Shown here piece by piece: positions 47,168-57,567 of a DNA stretch of 64,000 nucleotides; position 1 is the first letter of the stretch, and each line of letters opens with the position of its first letter. The translations under genes were made by a program, and so were the position numbers. Source of the DNA: Vicinamibacterales bacterium (GTDB lineage Bacteria > Acidobacteriota > Vicinamibacteria > Vicinamibacterales > JAMQPK01); assembly GCA_023717525.1 (NCBI GenBank), contig JAMQPK010000099.1, forward strand, positions 1 to 64,000, read 5' to 3'. The notes under the pieces are model-generated. The model was not told where the DNA came from, made no database searches, and saw nothing but the letters and a program-made list of their open reading frames with translations.

Positions 47168-48661
47168 ATGGCGACGCGATTAGCCACACTTCTGGTCGTC
47201 GTGATCGTCGGCGCCACGCTGATCGCGGGCCTCATCGTCGGGGCACAACGCGCCGACGCGAACGGCCCGGTCGACCTCATCATCGTGAATGGCAAGGTCT
47301 ATCCTGGCGGCGGTAAAGAGCTTCAGGAAGCCGTTGCCGTCCGCGGCAATCAAATCCTGCGAGTCGGCTCCAATCGCGAGGTGAAGCGCCTTCGCCGGGC
47401 CCAGACTCTTGTATTAGACGCACATGGCGCCGCAGTGATTCCCGGCTTGAATGACGGGCACGTGCGACTGATGTCGGGGGCCTTGGCGCTCGAGCGCCTC
47501 GACCTCTCTCCTGCCCGAACAACCGCCGACCTCGAGACCGATCTTCGCCACTATGCCGAAGACGCGCCGGCGCGGCCGTGGGTGCTCGGACGAAACGGCA
47601 ATGCCACCCTCCTCACGACGACACACGTGACCGCCCGAAAGGTACTCGACAGCGCTGTTCATGATCGGCCGGTGTTTGTTACCAGCCAGGACGGCAGCGT
47701 CGCCTGGGCGAATTCGATGGCACTCGAAAAAGCCGGCATCAACCGGCGCACGCGCAATCCGGTCGATGGCATCGTGGTCAAGGATCACAGGACCGGCGAA
47801 CCGACAGGCTTGCTGAAGGATGCAGCGGTGGATCTCGTCGAACGAGTACTGCCGAAACCCACACGGGCAGAAAAAACTGCGGCGCTGCTGGCCGCAATTG
47901 CAGAAGGGCACCGGCTCGGCGTCACCAGCATGCACACGATGACGTCAGCGGAAGAGGAACTCGACCTCCTGAATGCGATCCGCGAGGACGGCGACCTTAC
48001 CATGCGCGTGTACAGCTCGATCTCCGTCGGCCCGGGAATCACGGAAGCCGAGGTCGCCAGTCTCGACGAGTTGCGTCGGGAGTACCCTGACGATCCGCTC
48101 TTGAAACTCGGAGGCGTTGAGATCGTTTGTGCGAAAAGGGGGCGGATCACGGCGTCGGCATGCGATCCGGCGACGCTCGATCGCGCGGTCGCGTTGCTCG
48201 ACAAACACGAGTGGAACGTGACCGTGCGAACGGTGGATGGCGCGGACGTCCGCGCGGCGGTCGATGCCTTCGATCACGCCGCCACCACAAATCCTGCGTC
48301 TGCCCGCAACCGGCGTTATCGAGTCGATGAGACCCTGCTGAGCGACGGCACTGCGCATCTTCTGTTCGGCAGCAGCTGGCCCGCAGCTCCCCTCGATCCG
48401 CGCGAAGCCATTGAGCAGACGGTCACCACGCCTGCCGAGCTGAAGACGGCCATTGACGCGTACACGACTCAGGTGGCGTACGCGTCGCGCGACGATCAGC
48501 GAAAGGGCACGATCGCGGCCGGCATGCTGGCCGACATCGTGATTCTGTCGAATAACATTTTCGAAAATCCCCCGGAATCGCTCCGCGAGACAGCCGTGTC
48601 GGTCACGATTTTCGACGGGAAGATCGTATATCAACGCCCTGCTGTCGCGTCTGACGACTAG
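47168..48661 (+). CDS. Amidohydrolase (YtcJ)-like protein lacking metal ligands
   Basis: VDLIIVNGKVYPGGGKELQEAVAVRGNQILRVGSNREV...AAVIPGLNDGHVRLMSG; C-terminal KGTIAAGMLADIVILSNN. Confidence 0.8.
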   Translation: MATRLATLLVVVIVGATLIAGLIVGAQRADANGPVDLIIVNGKVYPGGGKELQEAVAVRGNQILRVGSNREVKRLRRAQTLVLDAHGAAVIPGLNDGHVRLMSGALALERLDLSPARTTADLETDLRHYAEDAPARPWVLGRNGNATLLTTTHVTARKVLDSAVHDRPVFVTSQDGSVAWANSMALEKAGINRRTRNPVDGIVVKDHRTGEPTGLLKDAAVDLVERVLPKPTRAEKTAALLAAIAEGHRLGVTSMHTMTSAEEELDLLNAIREDGDLTMRVYSSISVGPGITEAEVASLDELRREYPDDPLLKLGGVEIVCAKRGRITASACDPATLDRAVALLDKHEWNVTVRTVDGADVRAAVDAFDHAATTNPASARNRRYRVDETLLSDGTAHLLFGSSWPAAPLDPREAIEQTVTTPAELKTAIDAYTTQVAYASRDDQRKGTIAAGMLADIVILSNNIFENPPESLRETAVSVTIFDGKIVYQRPAVASDD

Positions 48662-48693
48662 AAGTACGCTAGGCTCGTCATAGAGACGGCTCT

Positions 48694-50262
48694 ATGGCTC
48701 CCAAGATCACCTACGCCACGCTCGGCGGCGATCAACTCGAGGACCTCCACCGCGAACTCGACCAGGCGATCGCGCGCGTCCCCGAGTTGTTCGGCCGTGC
48801 GCACCCGATCTCGATCAACGGCCAGCCAGTTTTTGCCGAACAGCAATTCGAGGATCGCAGCCCCATCGATACGAGTATCGTGCTCGGCACCTTCCAGACC
48901 GGCACACGCGAGCACGTCAAGAACGCCGTTGCCTCCGCACGCGCCGCGTTTCCGGCCTGGTCGGCGCTGCCCTGGCAGCAGCGGCTTGTTTACGTCCGTC
49001 GGATCGCCGATCGGATTCGCAAGCATCGTTGGAATCTTTCGGCGCTGATGGGCTACGAGGTCGGCAAGAACCGCCTCGAGTGCGTCGGCGATGTGGAAGA
49101 ATCGGCGGATCTCATTTCGTACTACTGCGACCGCATCGAATCGCACGGCGGTTTCGTCGAGAAGATGGGCGTTCTTGGACCCGGCGAGGAAAACGTCAGC
49201 GTTCTGAGACCGTACGGCGTCTGGGCTGTCATCGCACCATTCAACTTCCCGCTCGCGCTGGCGGCAGGACCGGCGGGCGGCGCGCTCGCCTCGGGCAATA
49301 CTGTCGTGTTCAAGCCGGCGAGCGACACGCCATTCCTGGGCGCTCGGCTGAACGAGATCGTCATCGAGGCTGGCCTCCCGCGCGGCGTCTTCAACTTCGT
49401 CACGGGCCCGGGGTCGACCGTCGGACAGGAACTCGTCGATAACGACGGTATCGACGGCATCGTCTTTACAGGATCGAAGGCCGTCGGGTTGAAGCTGATG
49501 CGCGACAATGCCGCGCGTCCCGTGCCGCGGCCCCTCATCATCGAGATGGGCGGCAAGAATCCAGCCATCATCGCCTCGACGGCCGACCTCGACAAGGCGT
49601 CCGATGGCGTCATGCGCTCGGCATTCGGCGCGCAGGGCCAGAAGTGCTCGGCCTGCTCTCGCGTCTACATTCAGAAAGACGTCCGCAGCAAGTTCGTGGC
49701 AATGCTGGTCGACAAAACAAGACGCTTGAAGATCGGCAATCCGCTCGAGCGCAACGTCTGGCTGGGGCCGGTCATCAACGAAGCGGCGGTCAACACGTAT
49801 CTCTCGGCCATCGATCGCGCGACGAAGGACGGCGGCAAGATCCTGGTTGGCGGCAAGCGGGTGACGACGCCCCCACTCGATCGTGGTTATTTCGTCGAAC
49901 CGACAATCATCGACGGCCTGCCGGCTTCGCACCCGCTCTTTTCGGAGGAGCTGTTCGTGCCGATTACCGTCCTCGCTGACATCATGACCGTCGATGAAGC
50001 TATCGAATTGGCGAATCGCACCGAGTACGGGCTGACGGCCGGAATTTATTCTGAGAACGAGAACGAAGTGAAGCAGTTCTTCGATCGCATTCAGGCCGGC
50101 GTCACGTACGCGAACCGGCGTGCAGGGGCAACGACAGGGGCCTGGCCCGGCGTAAATCCGTTCGGCGGCTGGAAGGCCAGCGGCTCGACGGGACGCGGCA
50201 CGGGCGGGCCGTATTACGTGCAGCAGTTCATGCGGGAGCAAAGCCGCGTTCGAATTCGTTGA
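48694..50262 (+). CDS. L-glutamate gamma-semialdehyde (1-pyrroline-5-carboxylate) dehydrogenase
   Basis: VIAPFNFPLALAAGPAGGALASGNTVVFKPAS; EMGGKNPAIIA; GAQGQKCSACSRVYI. Confidence 0.9.
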   Translation: MAPKITYATLGGDQLEDLHRELDQAIARVPELFGRAHPISINGQPVFAEQQFEDRSPIDTSIVLGTFQTGTREHVKNAVASARAAFPAWSALPWQQRLVYVRRIADRIRKHRWNLSALMGYEVGKNRLECVGDVEESADLISYYCDRIESHGGFVEKMGVLGPGEENVSVLRPYGVWAVIAPFNFPLALAAGPAGGALASGNTVVFKPASDTPFLGARLNEIVIEAGLPRGVFNFVTGPGSTVGQELVDNDGIDGIVFTGSKAVGLKLMRDNAARPVPRPLIIEMGGKNPAIIASTADLDKASDGVMRSAFGAQGQKCSACSRVYIQKDVRSKFVAMLVDKTRRLKIGNPLERNVWLGPVINEAAVNTYLSAIDRATKDGGKILVGGKRVTTPPLDRGYFVEPTIIDGLPASHPLFSEELFVPITVLADIMTVDEAIELANRTEYGLTAGIYSENENEVKQFFDRIQAGVTYANRRAGATTGAWPGVNPFGGWKASGSTGRGTGGPYYVQQFMREQSRVRIR

Positions 50263-50264
50263 TG

Positions 50265-50319
50265 AAAAGGGGTCGGGTGCCTTTTTACGCTTTGAGTAAA
50301 AAGGCACCCGACCCCTTTT
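50265..50319. repeat. 24-bp perfect inverted repeat AAAAGGGGTCGGGTGCCTTTTTAC-N7-GTAAAAAGGCACCCGACCCCTTTT
   Basis: Perfect arms with 7-nt loop immediately after the dehydrogenase stop codon. Confidence 0.9.
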
Positions 50320-50453
50320 CCTGGAGGTCGTATGCTCGACCAAGGCGAGCAATGGGATCCGGCATTTCAGGCACACGTGAGGCCGCGCGCAACGCGCTTC
50401 AGGCTGTGACCCATCCCGTAACAATCTGGCCTGCCGATACGTATAGATCAGGT

Positions 50454-52259
50454 ATGACCCGGAAAGCATCCCTCGTTCTTGTCGCCGTCGCGCTGGCACT
50501 CGCCGTTGCCAGCCTGCAAGCCCAGGATCCCGATGGGGGCCGCGGTGGACGATTTGGCGGACAGGGACCACTGATCGATCCCAGCCAGCTGCCTCCTGCG
50601 CCAGGTGGACGCGGCGGCCGAATCGGCGGCCCGCTTCGCGACAACGTGCAGCCGGTGAAGGGCACTTCGAAAATCAGCGGCCGGGTTGTCTCGGCCGACA
50701 CTGGCAATCCGATCCGCCGGGCGCAAGTTCGTGTGAATGCACCCGACGTCCGGGTCAACCGCGTCGCCACAACGGATAATCAGGGCCACTTTGAAGTCGC
50801 CGAGCTGCCCGCCGCCCGCTATCGGCTTCAGATCAGCAAGGCGGGTTACGTCACGCTCGAGTATGGCCAGGCCCGGCCCTTCGAAGCCGGCAAGCCGCTC
50901 GACCTCGCGGACGGACAACTGCTCGACAAGATCGATTTCAGTCTGCCGCGCGGGAGCGTGATCGCCGGACGCATTACCGATGAGTTCGGCGAACCGATCG
51001 CAGACGCGCAGGTACAGGCGATGCGATATCAGTTCGCCAGCGGACAGCGGCAACTGGTGAACGCGGGCCGCACGGCGATCAGCGACGACGTGGGCCAGTT
51101 CAGAATTTTCGGGCTGATGCCGGGCGAGTATATCGTCCGTGCGTCAGTGCGCGACGCCGGAGCAATGGCGGCGGCCGTGATGGCCGCCGAAGAACCGTCC
51201 GGATATCCGACGACCTACTATCCCGGCACAACCGACGTCGGGCAGGCGCAGTCCGTGGCCGTGGCGCTCGGACAGGAACTGGGCTCCGTGATGTTCTCGC
51301 TCGTACCGGCACGGTTGGCGCGAGTGTCGGGGAACGTATTGAGCTCGAGCGGCAGGCCGCTCGGCGGAGCTGTAGTTGTCATGCGTCCTGCGACAGGGGG
51401 AGCCGTCGGACCGTTCAATATCGGCGGCGCCAATCAGGTCGGCGCCGACGGGAGTTTCACACTCAACAACGTTCCCCCAGGCGACTACACGCTCGACGTG
51501 CAACAGCGCCCGCGAGACCTGCAGACCATGGCGGGAGGCGAGCTCGAGTTTGCATCGATTCCGTTAAGCGTCTCTGGTGAGGACATCAAAGGCCTGACCA
51601 TTCTGACGACGCCCGGCATTTCTATTTCCGGCCGAGTGGCCTTCGAGGGACAGAAATCGCAAACGATTTCGACGCGGGGCGTGCAGGTGATGGTGGCGCC
51701 GGTGTCCGGCCAGCAATCCATTATGGGCATGGCGGGACGTGCCCTTGGCGGCGGCCGCGTCGGTGATGACGGTACGTTCGAGCTGCGAGGGGTGCTGGGT
51801 CCGCAGATAATCCGAGTCAGTGGCATACCGGCCGGCTGGGCGCTGAAATCGATCGCGCTGAATGGTCAGGACATCACAGACAGCGGGTACGACTTCAAGC
51901 CAGGCAACAGTGTGACCGGCGTCGTCGTCACGCTCACCGATCGGGTGACCGATCTATCGGGAAGTGTTCGCGACGTGAAGGGCCTAGCCGTGAAGGACTA
52001 CGTCCTGGTGGTTTTTCCGACCGACTCGAGGCTCCTGGGCGGTCAGTCGCGCTACGTGCGCACAGCCAGGCCAAATCAGGAAGGCACGTTTAATCTGAAA
52101 GGCCTTCCGCCCGGTCAGTATCTGGCCTCGGCCATCGAATCTCTTGAAAACGGCGCCCAAAACGACCCTGCAGTGCTGAATCAACTTCGACCGCGGGCCA
52201 GGAGCTTCTCGCTGGGCGAGGGTCAGGCACTGTCGCTGACGGTGGACATAACGCCATAG
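50454..52259 (+). CDS. Secreted carboxypeptidase-regulatory-like domain protein
   Basis: Signal peptide MTRKASLVLVAVALALAVASLQA; several ISGRVVSADTGNPIRRAQVRV...FEVAELPAARYRLQISKAGY repeats. Confidence 0.75.
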   Translation: MTRKASLVLVAVALALAVASLQAQDPDGGRGGRFGGQGPLIDPSQLPPAPGGRGGRIGGPLRDNVQPVKGTSKISGRVVSADTGNPIRRAQVRVNAPDVRVNRVATTDNQGHFEVAELPAARYRLQISKAGYVTLEYGQARPFEAGKPLDLADGQLLDKIDFSLPRGSVIAGRITDEFGEPIADAQVQAMRYQFASGQRQLVNAGRTAISDDVGQFRIFGLMPGEYIVRASVRDAGAMAAAVMAAEEPSGYPTTYYPGTTDVGQAQSVAVALGQELGSVMFSLVPARLARVSGNVLSSSGRPLGGAVVVMRPATGGAVGPFNIGGANQVGADGSFTLNNVPPGDYTLDVQQRPRDLQTMAGGELEFASIPLSVSGEDIKGLTILTTPGISISGRVAFEGQKSQTISTRGVQVMVAPVSGQQSIMGMAGRALGGGRVGDDGTFELRGVLGPQIIRVSGIPAGWALKSIALNGQDITDSGYDFKPGNSVTGVVVTLTDRVTDLSGSVRDVKGLAVKDYVLVVFPTDSRLLGGQSRYVRTARPNQEGTFNLKGLPPGQYLASAIESLENGAQNDPAVLNQLRPRARSFSLGEGQALSLTVDITP

Positions 52260-52263
52260 TTCG

Positions 52264-52347
52264 TCGATCGTCCATCGTCGATCGTCCATCGTCGTCTGTG
52301 GACTATCGTCTCTGACTATCGTCTATCGCCTATCGTCTATCGACTGA
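52264..52347. repeat. Heptamer repeats (GTCGATC/GTCCATC type, then CTATCGT type)
   Basis: Two runs of 7-nt units; first 24 bp identical to a repeat at 13679-13702. Confidence 0.85.
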
Positions 52348-52413
52348 TTTAACCCTCCACGCCCCGCCCCGGTCTAACCCTTCGAGCACCCAGTTTTCAA
52401 CCCGGAGGTGGCC

Positions 52414-53931
52414 ATGTTCGCCCCAGTTCGCAGAATCGTAAGCGTCGTCGCTGCCGCGTTTCTGGTCATTGCCGCAACCCCTGCAAAAACCGACGACAAA
52501 ACCGTTGCGCACGTGCTGGATCGCCTCGGCTACGGTGCCAGGCCCGGGGACATCGAGAAAGTCCGGAGCCTGGGCGTCGTCGCATATATCGAGCAGCAAC
52601 TGCACCCCGAGCGTATTGCCGACGGCCACGCTGACGCGAGGCTCGAGCGCCTGAAGACGGTGGGAATGAGCCAGTCGGCGCTGGCCCGGGAGATCTTCAT
52701 TCCGGCGCAGCGGGCCAAACGCGATCAGAAACAAACGCAGGTCCAGAACGGCGATAAGGGCGACACACAAGTGCCGCGCATGAACATTTCACCGGAACTG
52801 ATGAAAGCGCGGCAAGTGATCTCCGAACTGAATGAGCAAAAGATCCTTCGCGCGACTTACAGCGAGCGGCAGTTGCAGGAAGTGCTCGCGGACTTCTGGT
52901 TCAACCACTTCAACGTCTTCGCGGCAAAAGGCGCCGATCGGCAGTTGCTGACGGCGTACGAACGCGACGCCATTCGGCCGAACGTGCTGGGCAGTTTCCG
53001 GACGCTGCTCGGCGCCACGGCGCACAGTCCCGCGATGCTCTTCTATCTCGACAATTGGATGAGTACCGATCCCAACGGGCTCCACTTGACCAAGCGCGAC
53101 GAAATGCAGCAGCAGAACAGGCGCCGGCTGATCGGCGTGATGCGGCCAGACCTTGCGGACAAACTCGACCAGCAGCAGAAGACACGGCCGACCGGCTTGA
53201 ATGAAAACTACGGGCGCGAGCTGATGGAACTGCACACGCTCGGGGTGGACGGCGGCTACACGCAGCAGGACGTCATCGAAGTGGCGCGGGCGTTGACAGG
53301 ATGGACGATCGACAGGCCGCGCCTCGGCGGCGAATTCAAGTTCGATCCGCGGATGCACGATCCGGGGGAAAAGCGGGTGCTCGGCCACACCATCAAGGCC
53401 GGCGGCGGCGAAAGCGACGGCGAGCAGGTGCTCGACATCCTCGCGAATCACCCATCGACCGCCAAGTTCATCGCAACGAAGCTCGCGCGGCGGTTCGTGA
53501 GCGACGCGCCCCCCCAGGCCCTGGTCGATCGCGCGGCCAAACGGTTCCTCGACACCAAAGGAGATCTTCGCGAAGTCGTGCGGACGATCGTCGAGTCGCC
53601 GGAGTTCTTCGCCCCCGAAGCCCAGCGCGCGAAGGTGAAGACGCCGCTGGAGTTCGTCGTCAGTTCGCTGCGAGCGACATCGGCGGAGGTGCGGAACGGC
53701 ACCGGTGTGATGCGCGCGCTCCAACAACTCGGGATGCCGTTGTATCAGGCACAGCCGCCGACGGGTTACGCGGACACCGCCGACGCGTGGGTAAACACCG
53801 GCGGGCTCGTCAACAGGATGAACTTCGCGGTGGAGCTTGCTGAGAACCGCTTGCCCGGCGTCCGCATTGAACTCGACAAGACTCAGATCAGCGCGCTGGC
53901 CCTTGGCTCGCCGGAATTTCAACGAAAGTAG
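52414..53931 (+). CDS. DUF1800 family protein
   Basis: VAHVLDRLGYGARPGDIEKV; LADFWFNHFNVFAAKG; NENYGRELMELHTLGVDGGYTQQDVIEVARALTGWTID. Confidence 0.9.
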   Translation: MFAPVRRIVSVVAAAFLVIAATPAKTDDKTVAHVLDRLGYGARPGDIEKVRSLGVVAYIEQQLHPERIADGHADARLERLKTVGMSQSALAREIFIPAQRAKRDQKQTQVQNGDKGDTQVPRMNISPELMKARQVISELNEQKILRATYSERQLQEVLADFWFNHFNVFAAKGADRQLLTAYERDAIRPNVLGSFRTLLGATAHSPAMLFYLDNWMSTDPNGLHLTKRDEMQQQNRRRLIGVMRPDLADKLDQQQKTRPTGLNENYGRELMELHTLGVDGGYTQQDVIEVARALTGWTIDRPRLGGEFKFDPRMHDPGEKRVLGHTIKAGGGESDGEQVLDILANHPSTAKFIATKLARRFVSDAPPQALVDRAAKRFLDTKGDLREVVRTIVESPEFFAPEAQRAKVKTPLEFVVSSLRATSAEVRNGTGVMRALQQLGMPLYQAQPPTGYADTADAWVNTGGLVNRMNFAVELAENRLPGVRIELDKTQISALALGSPEFQRK

Positions 53932-53940
53932 GGTGGCAGC

Positions 53941-55173
53941 ATGATTTCCCGACGCATCTTCATTCGACACGGCGGTCTCGCCCTGGTGAGCCTTGGGTTC
54001 GCGCCGTCGTTTCTCACGCGGACGGTGGACGCTGCCGGGGTCGCGCGGCGCAAGGTGCTGGTCGCGATTTTCCAGCGGGGCGCGGTCGATGGATTGAACA
54101 TGGTGGTGCCGTACGCCGAGCGCGACTACTACGCGTCGCGGCCGACCATCGCGATTCCCAGGCCGGGTTCATCCGACCAGTCTGCGCTCGATCTCGATGG
54201 CTTTTTCGCTTTTCATCCGAGACTCGCCCGGCTGCGCGAGCTCTATGCCCGCCGCGAGCTCGCGATCGTTCATGCGTGCGGGTCTCCTGACAGTACGCGC
54301 TCGCACTTCGACGCGCAGGACTACATGGAGACCGGAACTCCAGGACGCAAGAGTACACCTGACGGCTGGTTGAACAGATACCTTCAGGCGAAACACACAG
54401 AAGAGCACTCGACCTTTCGCGCTGTGTCGCTGACACAGCAGCTGCCACGGACGCTGCAGGGCCGTGAAGCCGCGCTCGCCATCAGCCAGATCGGGCAGTT
54501 CTCCATTCGGGGCGGCGATACGATGAGCGCTTCGCTCGAATCGCAGTACGCGGGGGCCGCCGATAGCGTGCTGGGCGGGACGGGACGGGAGGCATTCGAG
54601 GCCATCAGGACGATGCGGGCGGCGATGCCCCAGAAGTATCAACCCGCAAACGGTGCCCAGTATCCGCGCTCGCCGTTCGGGCAGTCGATGCTCCAGATCG
54701 GCCAGCTCATCAAGTCAGATCTTGGTCTGGAAGTCGCGTTCGCCGAAGTGGGCGGGTGGGACAATCACGTGAACCAGGGTGGAGCGACCGGACAACTCGC
54801 CACGCGGCTGGACGACTTCGCTCAGGGCATTTCCGCGCTCGTCGCCGATCTCGGCGATCGCATGGACGACGTGGTGATTCTGACGATGTCAGAATTCGGG
54901 CGGGCGGTGGCCGAGAACGGCAATCGCGGCACCGACCACGGTCACGGCAACGCGATGATGGCGATCGGGGGCGCCGTGAAAGGCGGCAAGGTATACGGAA
55001 AGTGGCCTGGGCTGGGCGCTGATCAGCGGTACGAGCGGAGAGACCTGGCCGTGACGACCGATTTCCGTGATGTGTTTGGCGAGGTCGTCGTCCGTCATCT
55101 TGGCATCAGCGATCCATCGCCGATCTTCCCGGGATACGCGATTCGGCAAACAAACTTCCCCGGTCTTTTGTAA
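53941..55173 (+). CDS. DUF1501 family protein
   Basis: [76 protein letters not shown]. Confidence 0.92.
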   Translation: MISRRIFIRHGGLALVSLGFAPSFLTRTVDAAGVARRKVLVAIFQRGAVDGLNMVVPYAERDYYASRPTIAIPRPGSSDQSALDLDGFFAFHPRLARLRELYARRELAIVHACGSPDSTRSHFDAQDYMETGTPGRKSTPDGWLNRYLQAKHTEEHSTFRAVSLTQQLPRTLQGREAALAISQIGQFSIRGGDTMSASLESQYAGAADSVLGGTGREAFEAIRTMRAAMPQKYQPANGAQYPRSPFGQSMLQIGQLIKSDLGLEVAFAEVGGWDNHVNQGGATGQLATRLDDFAQGISALVADLGDRMDDVVILTMSEFGRAVAENGNRGTDHGHGNAMMAIGGAVKGGKVYGKWPGLGADQRYERRDLAVTTDFRDVFGEVVVRHLGISDPSPIFPGYAIRQTNFPGLL

Positions 55174-55207
55174 TCGCGGCGCGGTGTACGTGATACCATC
55201 GCACGCA

Positions 55208-55522
55208 ATGAGCGCTGATACTCGCAAGCCGGCTTCCGGACGACCTGAGCTCGGCGAAGCGCTCGGTCTCGTTGAAACGCGTGGCTTTGTCGGGATGGTC
55301 GAGGCCACCGACGCCATGGTCAAAGCCGCGAACGTGGTATTCGTGGGATGGCAGAAAGTCGACGCAGGCCTCGTGACGGCCATCGTGCGCGGTGATGTGG
55401 CGTCGGTAAAGGCAGCTACAGACGCGGGCGCCGCCGCCGCGCGGCGAGTGGGAGAGCTCGTTGGCGTTCACGTGATTCCCCGCCCGGCCGACGATCTCGA
55501 AAAGATCTTTCCGATCAGCTAG
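55208..55522 (+). CDS. Bacterial microcompartment (BMC) domain shell protein
   Basis: [76 protein letters not shown] matches the BMC fold pattern. Confidence 0.9.
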   Translation: MSADTRKPASGRPELGEALGLVETRGFVGMVEATDAMVKAANVVFVGWQKVDAGLVTAIVRGDVASVKAATDAGAAAARRVGELVGVHVIPRPADDLEKIFPIS

Positions 55523-55994
55523 TCTCCGGTTTCTTTTTCTTCGCCTTCGATCGCATCCGCATCTTCAGCTCTTTCAACGTGCCCTCGTTGCCCACAACGA
55601 GCAGGGGTTGAGCCGGCGCCCGCAGCAGATTGAAAAACTGCCCGCCTTCAGTGCGCGCGTAGATGTCTTTTCCGTCCGTCAACAACGTGATCGCGCTGCC
55701 GCCGCCGATGGCGTCGAACAGCCTGATCCCGAACCGCCGCCGCAGCGTGTCGAGGAGCTGCTGGATCTTGGCCACCGAGAGCCCGTTGCGGCGGAGATCG
55801 GCGAGCACCGCCAGCTCGAAAAGGTCGATCGGCGAATAGCGCCGCTCCGTGAACCCGCCGGCTTCCGTCGGATGCGACGCAATCGATGGCTTGATGAGCT
55901 TGCGGGCATCCCACCATTGCAGCTGTCGGGCGGACAAGCCGGTAATGGCAGCAACTTCACGTGAGCTGTAGTGCTTTTTCAGATCTAGACGCAT
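55515..55994 (-). CDS. MerR family transcriptional regulator
   Basis: [62 protein letters not shown]. Confidence 0.88.
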   Translation of the reverse strand: MRLDLKKHYSSREVAAITGLSARQLQWWDARKLIKPSIASHPTEAGGFTERRYSPIDLFELAVLADLRRNGLSVAKIQQLLDTLRRRFGIRLFDAIGGGSAITLLTDGKDIYARTEGGQFFNLLRAPAQPLLVVGNEGTLKELKMRMRSKAKKKKPETS

Positions 55995-55995
55995 G

Positions 55996-56283
55996 CTATT
56001 TGATAGCGGCCTTCCGATCCGCCATGGCTGCCCCGTCGAAGTCCTTCTGGGTCAGACCGCCTTCGCTGTGCGTGCTATAGACCAGCGTTACCCGACGGTA
56101 GTTGATGGCGATGTCGGGATGATGATCTGCGGCTTCTGCGTCTGGCACAAGCCTGTTGACGAACGCTATCGCCGCCGGAAAGTCGTGAAACGTGTACTGC
56201 CTCCGGATGGCCTTGCCGTCGAGCACCCAGTCCTGCAGCTGGCGCAACAGCTGCTCGATTTGCTGATCGGATAGTAGCGACAT
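55996..56283 (-). CDS. 4a-hydroxytetrahydrobiopterin dehydratase
   Basis: YTFHDFPAAIAFVNRLVPDAEAADHHPDIAINYRRVTLVYSTHSEGGLTQKD. Confidence 0.92.
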   Translation of the reverse strand: MSLLSDQQIEQLLRQLQDWVLDGKAIRRQYTFHDFPAAIAFVNRLVPDAEAADHHPDIAINYRRVTLVYSTHSEGGLTQKDFDGAAMADRKAAIK

Positions 56284-56284
56284 G

Positions 56285-57397
56285 CTAGTACTCCCCAAAA
56301 CGCTGCGGCGAAACTGCCGCCAGCAGAGGGTCCTCCTGGTTGTCGAGCACGACATCGGCCACCGCTTTGGCCGTAAATGGCGCCAGGAGAACGCCGTTGC
56401 GGAAATGTCCCGTCGCAAACACGACTCCGGGAACGGCGCGGGAACGCCCGATGACCGGCATCTCGTCGGACGTCGCTGGCCGGAGGCCGACACGCGCAGC
56501 CACAAGGCTCGCCTGCCAGACCTGCGGCACCAGGTCGCAAGCGGCATCGAGCAGATCGCGCACGCCGGCGACGGTCGTGCGCTCGTCGTACCCTGCGTCT
56601 TCAACGGTCGCACCGACCAGGGCCGTCCCCGGCCCTGACGGCACGATGTAGCAGCGCGGTCCCCAGACGATCCGCTTGAGGGGGTCGCCAGACCACGCAA
56701 GCTGGAGCAACTGCCCACGAATGGGGCGAATGGGCACGGGCGGCATGCCATCAATGTCGATCAGGCCGGACCAGCATCCCGCGGCGATGACTACCTGTTG
56801 CGACACCAGCCGACCGCCAGACTCCAATTCAATGTCCATTTCGGCGCCGCGCGACGAAATTCGGCGCACGCGCGCCGGCACTATCAACCGTGCGCCGTGC
56901 TTGACCGCGCCCGTGCACAGCGCTGCAGAAAGATCAATCGCGCCGACGAAACCATGGGAGGGAAACAACAGGCCGCCCATCACATCAGGGGCAAGGGAGG
57001 GTTCCCGTTCGAGGGCCTGCCGAGCATCGAGGAGGTCGCATGCCACGCCGGCAGCTTTCGCGCCGGCCGCGACAACCTTCAGTTCCGCGATCGATTCTTC
57101 TTCATTGGCGACGTGCAGCGAGCCGCTGCGGGCGTAGCCAACATCGATGCCAGTGTCGCGGAGGATGCGGTCGATGAACGATGCGTACATCTCGAGACTT
57201 CGTGCGGCGAGGGGCAGCAGTGGCCTGCCGAAGCCTTCGATGAAAGGCGCGAGCATTCCCGCGGCTGCCTGCGTTGCGCCCAGGCCGGCGCCGCGGGCGT
57301 CCAATAGCGTGACTGCAGCCCCACGAGCCGCGAGCTCGTAGGCGACCGACTCGCCGATGACGCCGGCACCGATGACGGCGACGTCGCAATCCGCCAT
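56285..57397 (-). CDS. thiO: Glycine oxidase ThiO-like FAD oxidoreductase
   Basis: DVAVIGAGVIGESVAYELAARGAAVTLLDA; GLRPATSDEMPVIGRS; ATGHFRNGVLLAP. Confidence 0.88.
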   Translation of the reverse strand: MADCDVAVIGAGVIGESVAYELAARGAAVTLLDARGAGLGATQAAAGMLAPFIEGFGRPLLPLAARSLEMYASFIDRILRDTGIDVGYARSGSLHVANEEESIAELKVVAAGAKAAGVACDLLDARQALEREPSLAPDVMGGLLFPSHGFVGAIDLSAALCTGAVKHGARLIVPARVRRISSRGAEMDIELESGGRLVSQQVVIAAGCWSGLIDIDGMPPVPIRPIRGQLLQLAWSGDPLKRIVWGPRCYIVPSGPGTALVGATVEDAGYDERTTVAGVRDLLDAACDLVPQVWQASLVAARVGLRPATSDEMPVIGRSRAVPGVVFATGHFRNGVLLAPFTAKAVADVVLDNQEDPLLAAVSPQRFGEY

Positions 57398-57567
57398 AAT
57401 CCCCTATCATCTCACGCGAGAACGCAGTGCTCCCTGCGAAGGACAGCCACCTCCGGCGGGGGACACTCGACAGGTTGAGTGCTCAAGAATGCAGGGTTTT
57501 TCGGGCATTTCTTGTCGCTGTGGATGGGTACGGCCCTTGCTGAAGCAGATGACCGAGGAGCATTCCC

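Noticed and set aside
48658-50571. 637-aa minus-strand ORF
   Set aside because: Exact antisense of a strongly supported P5C dehydrogenase gene plus the 50265-50319 palindrome; high-GC shadow ORF without family features.
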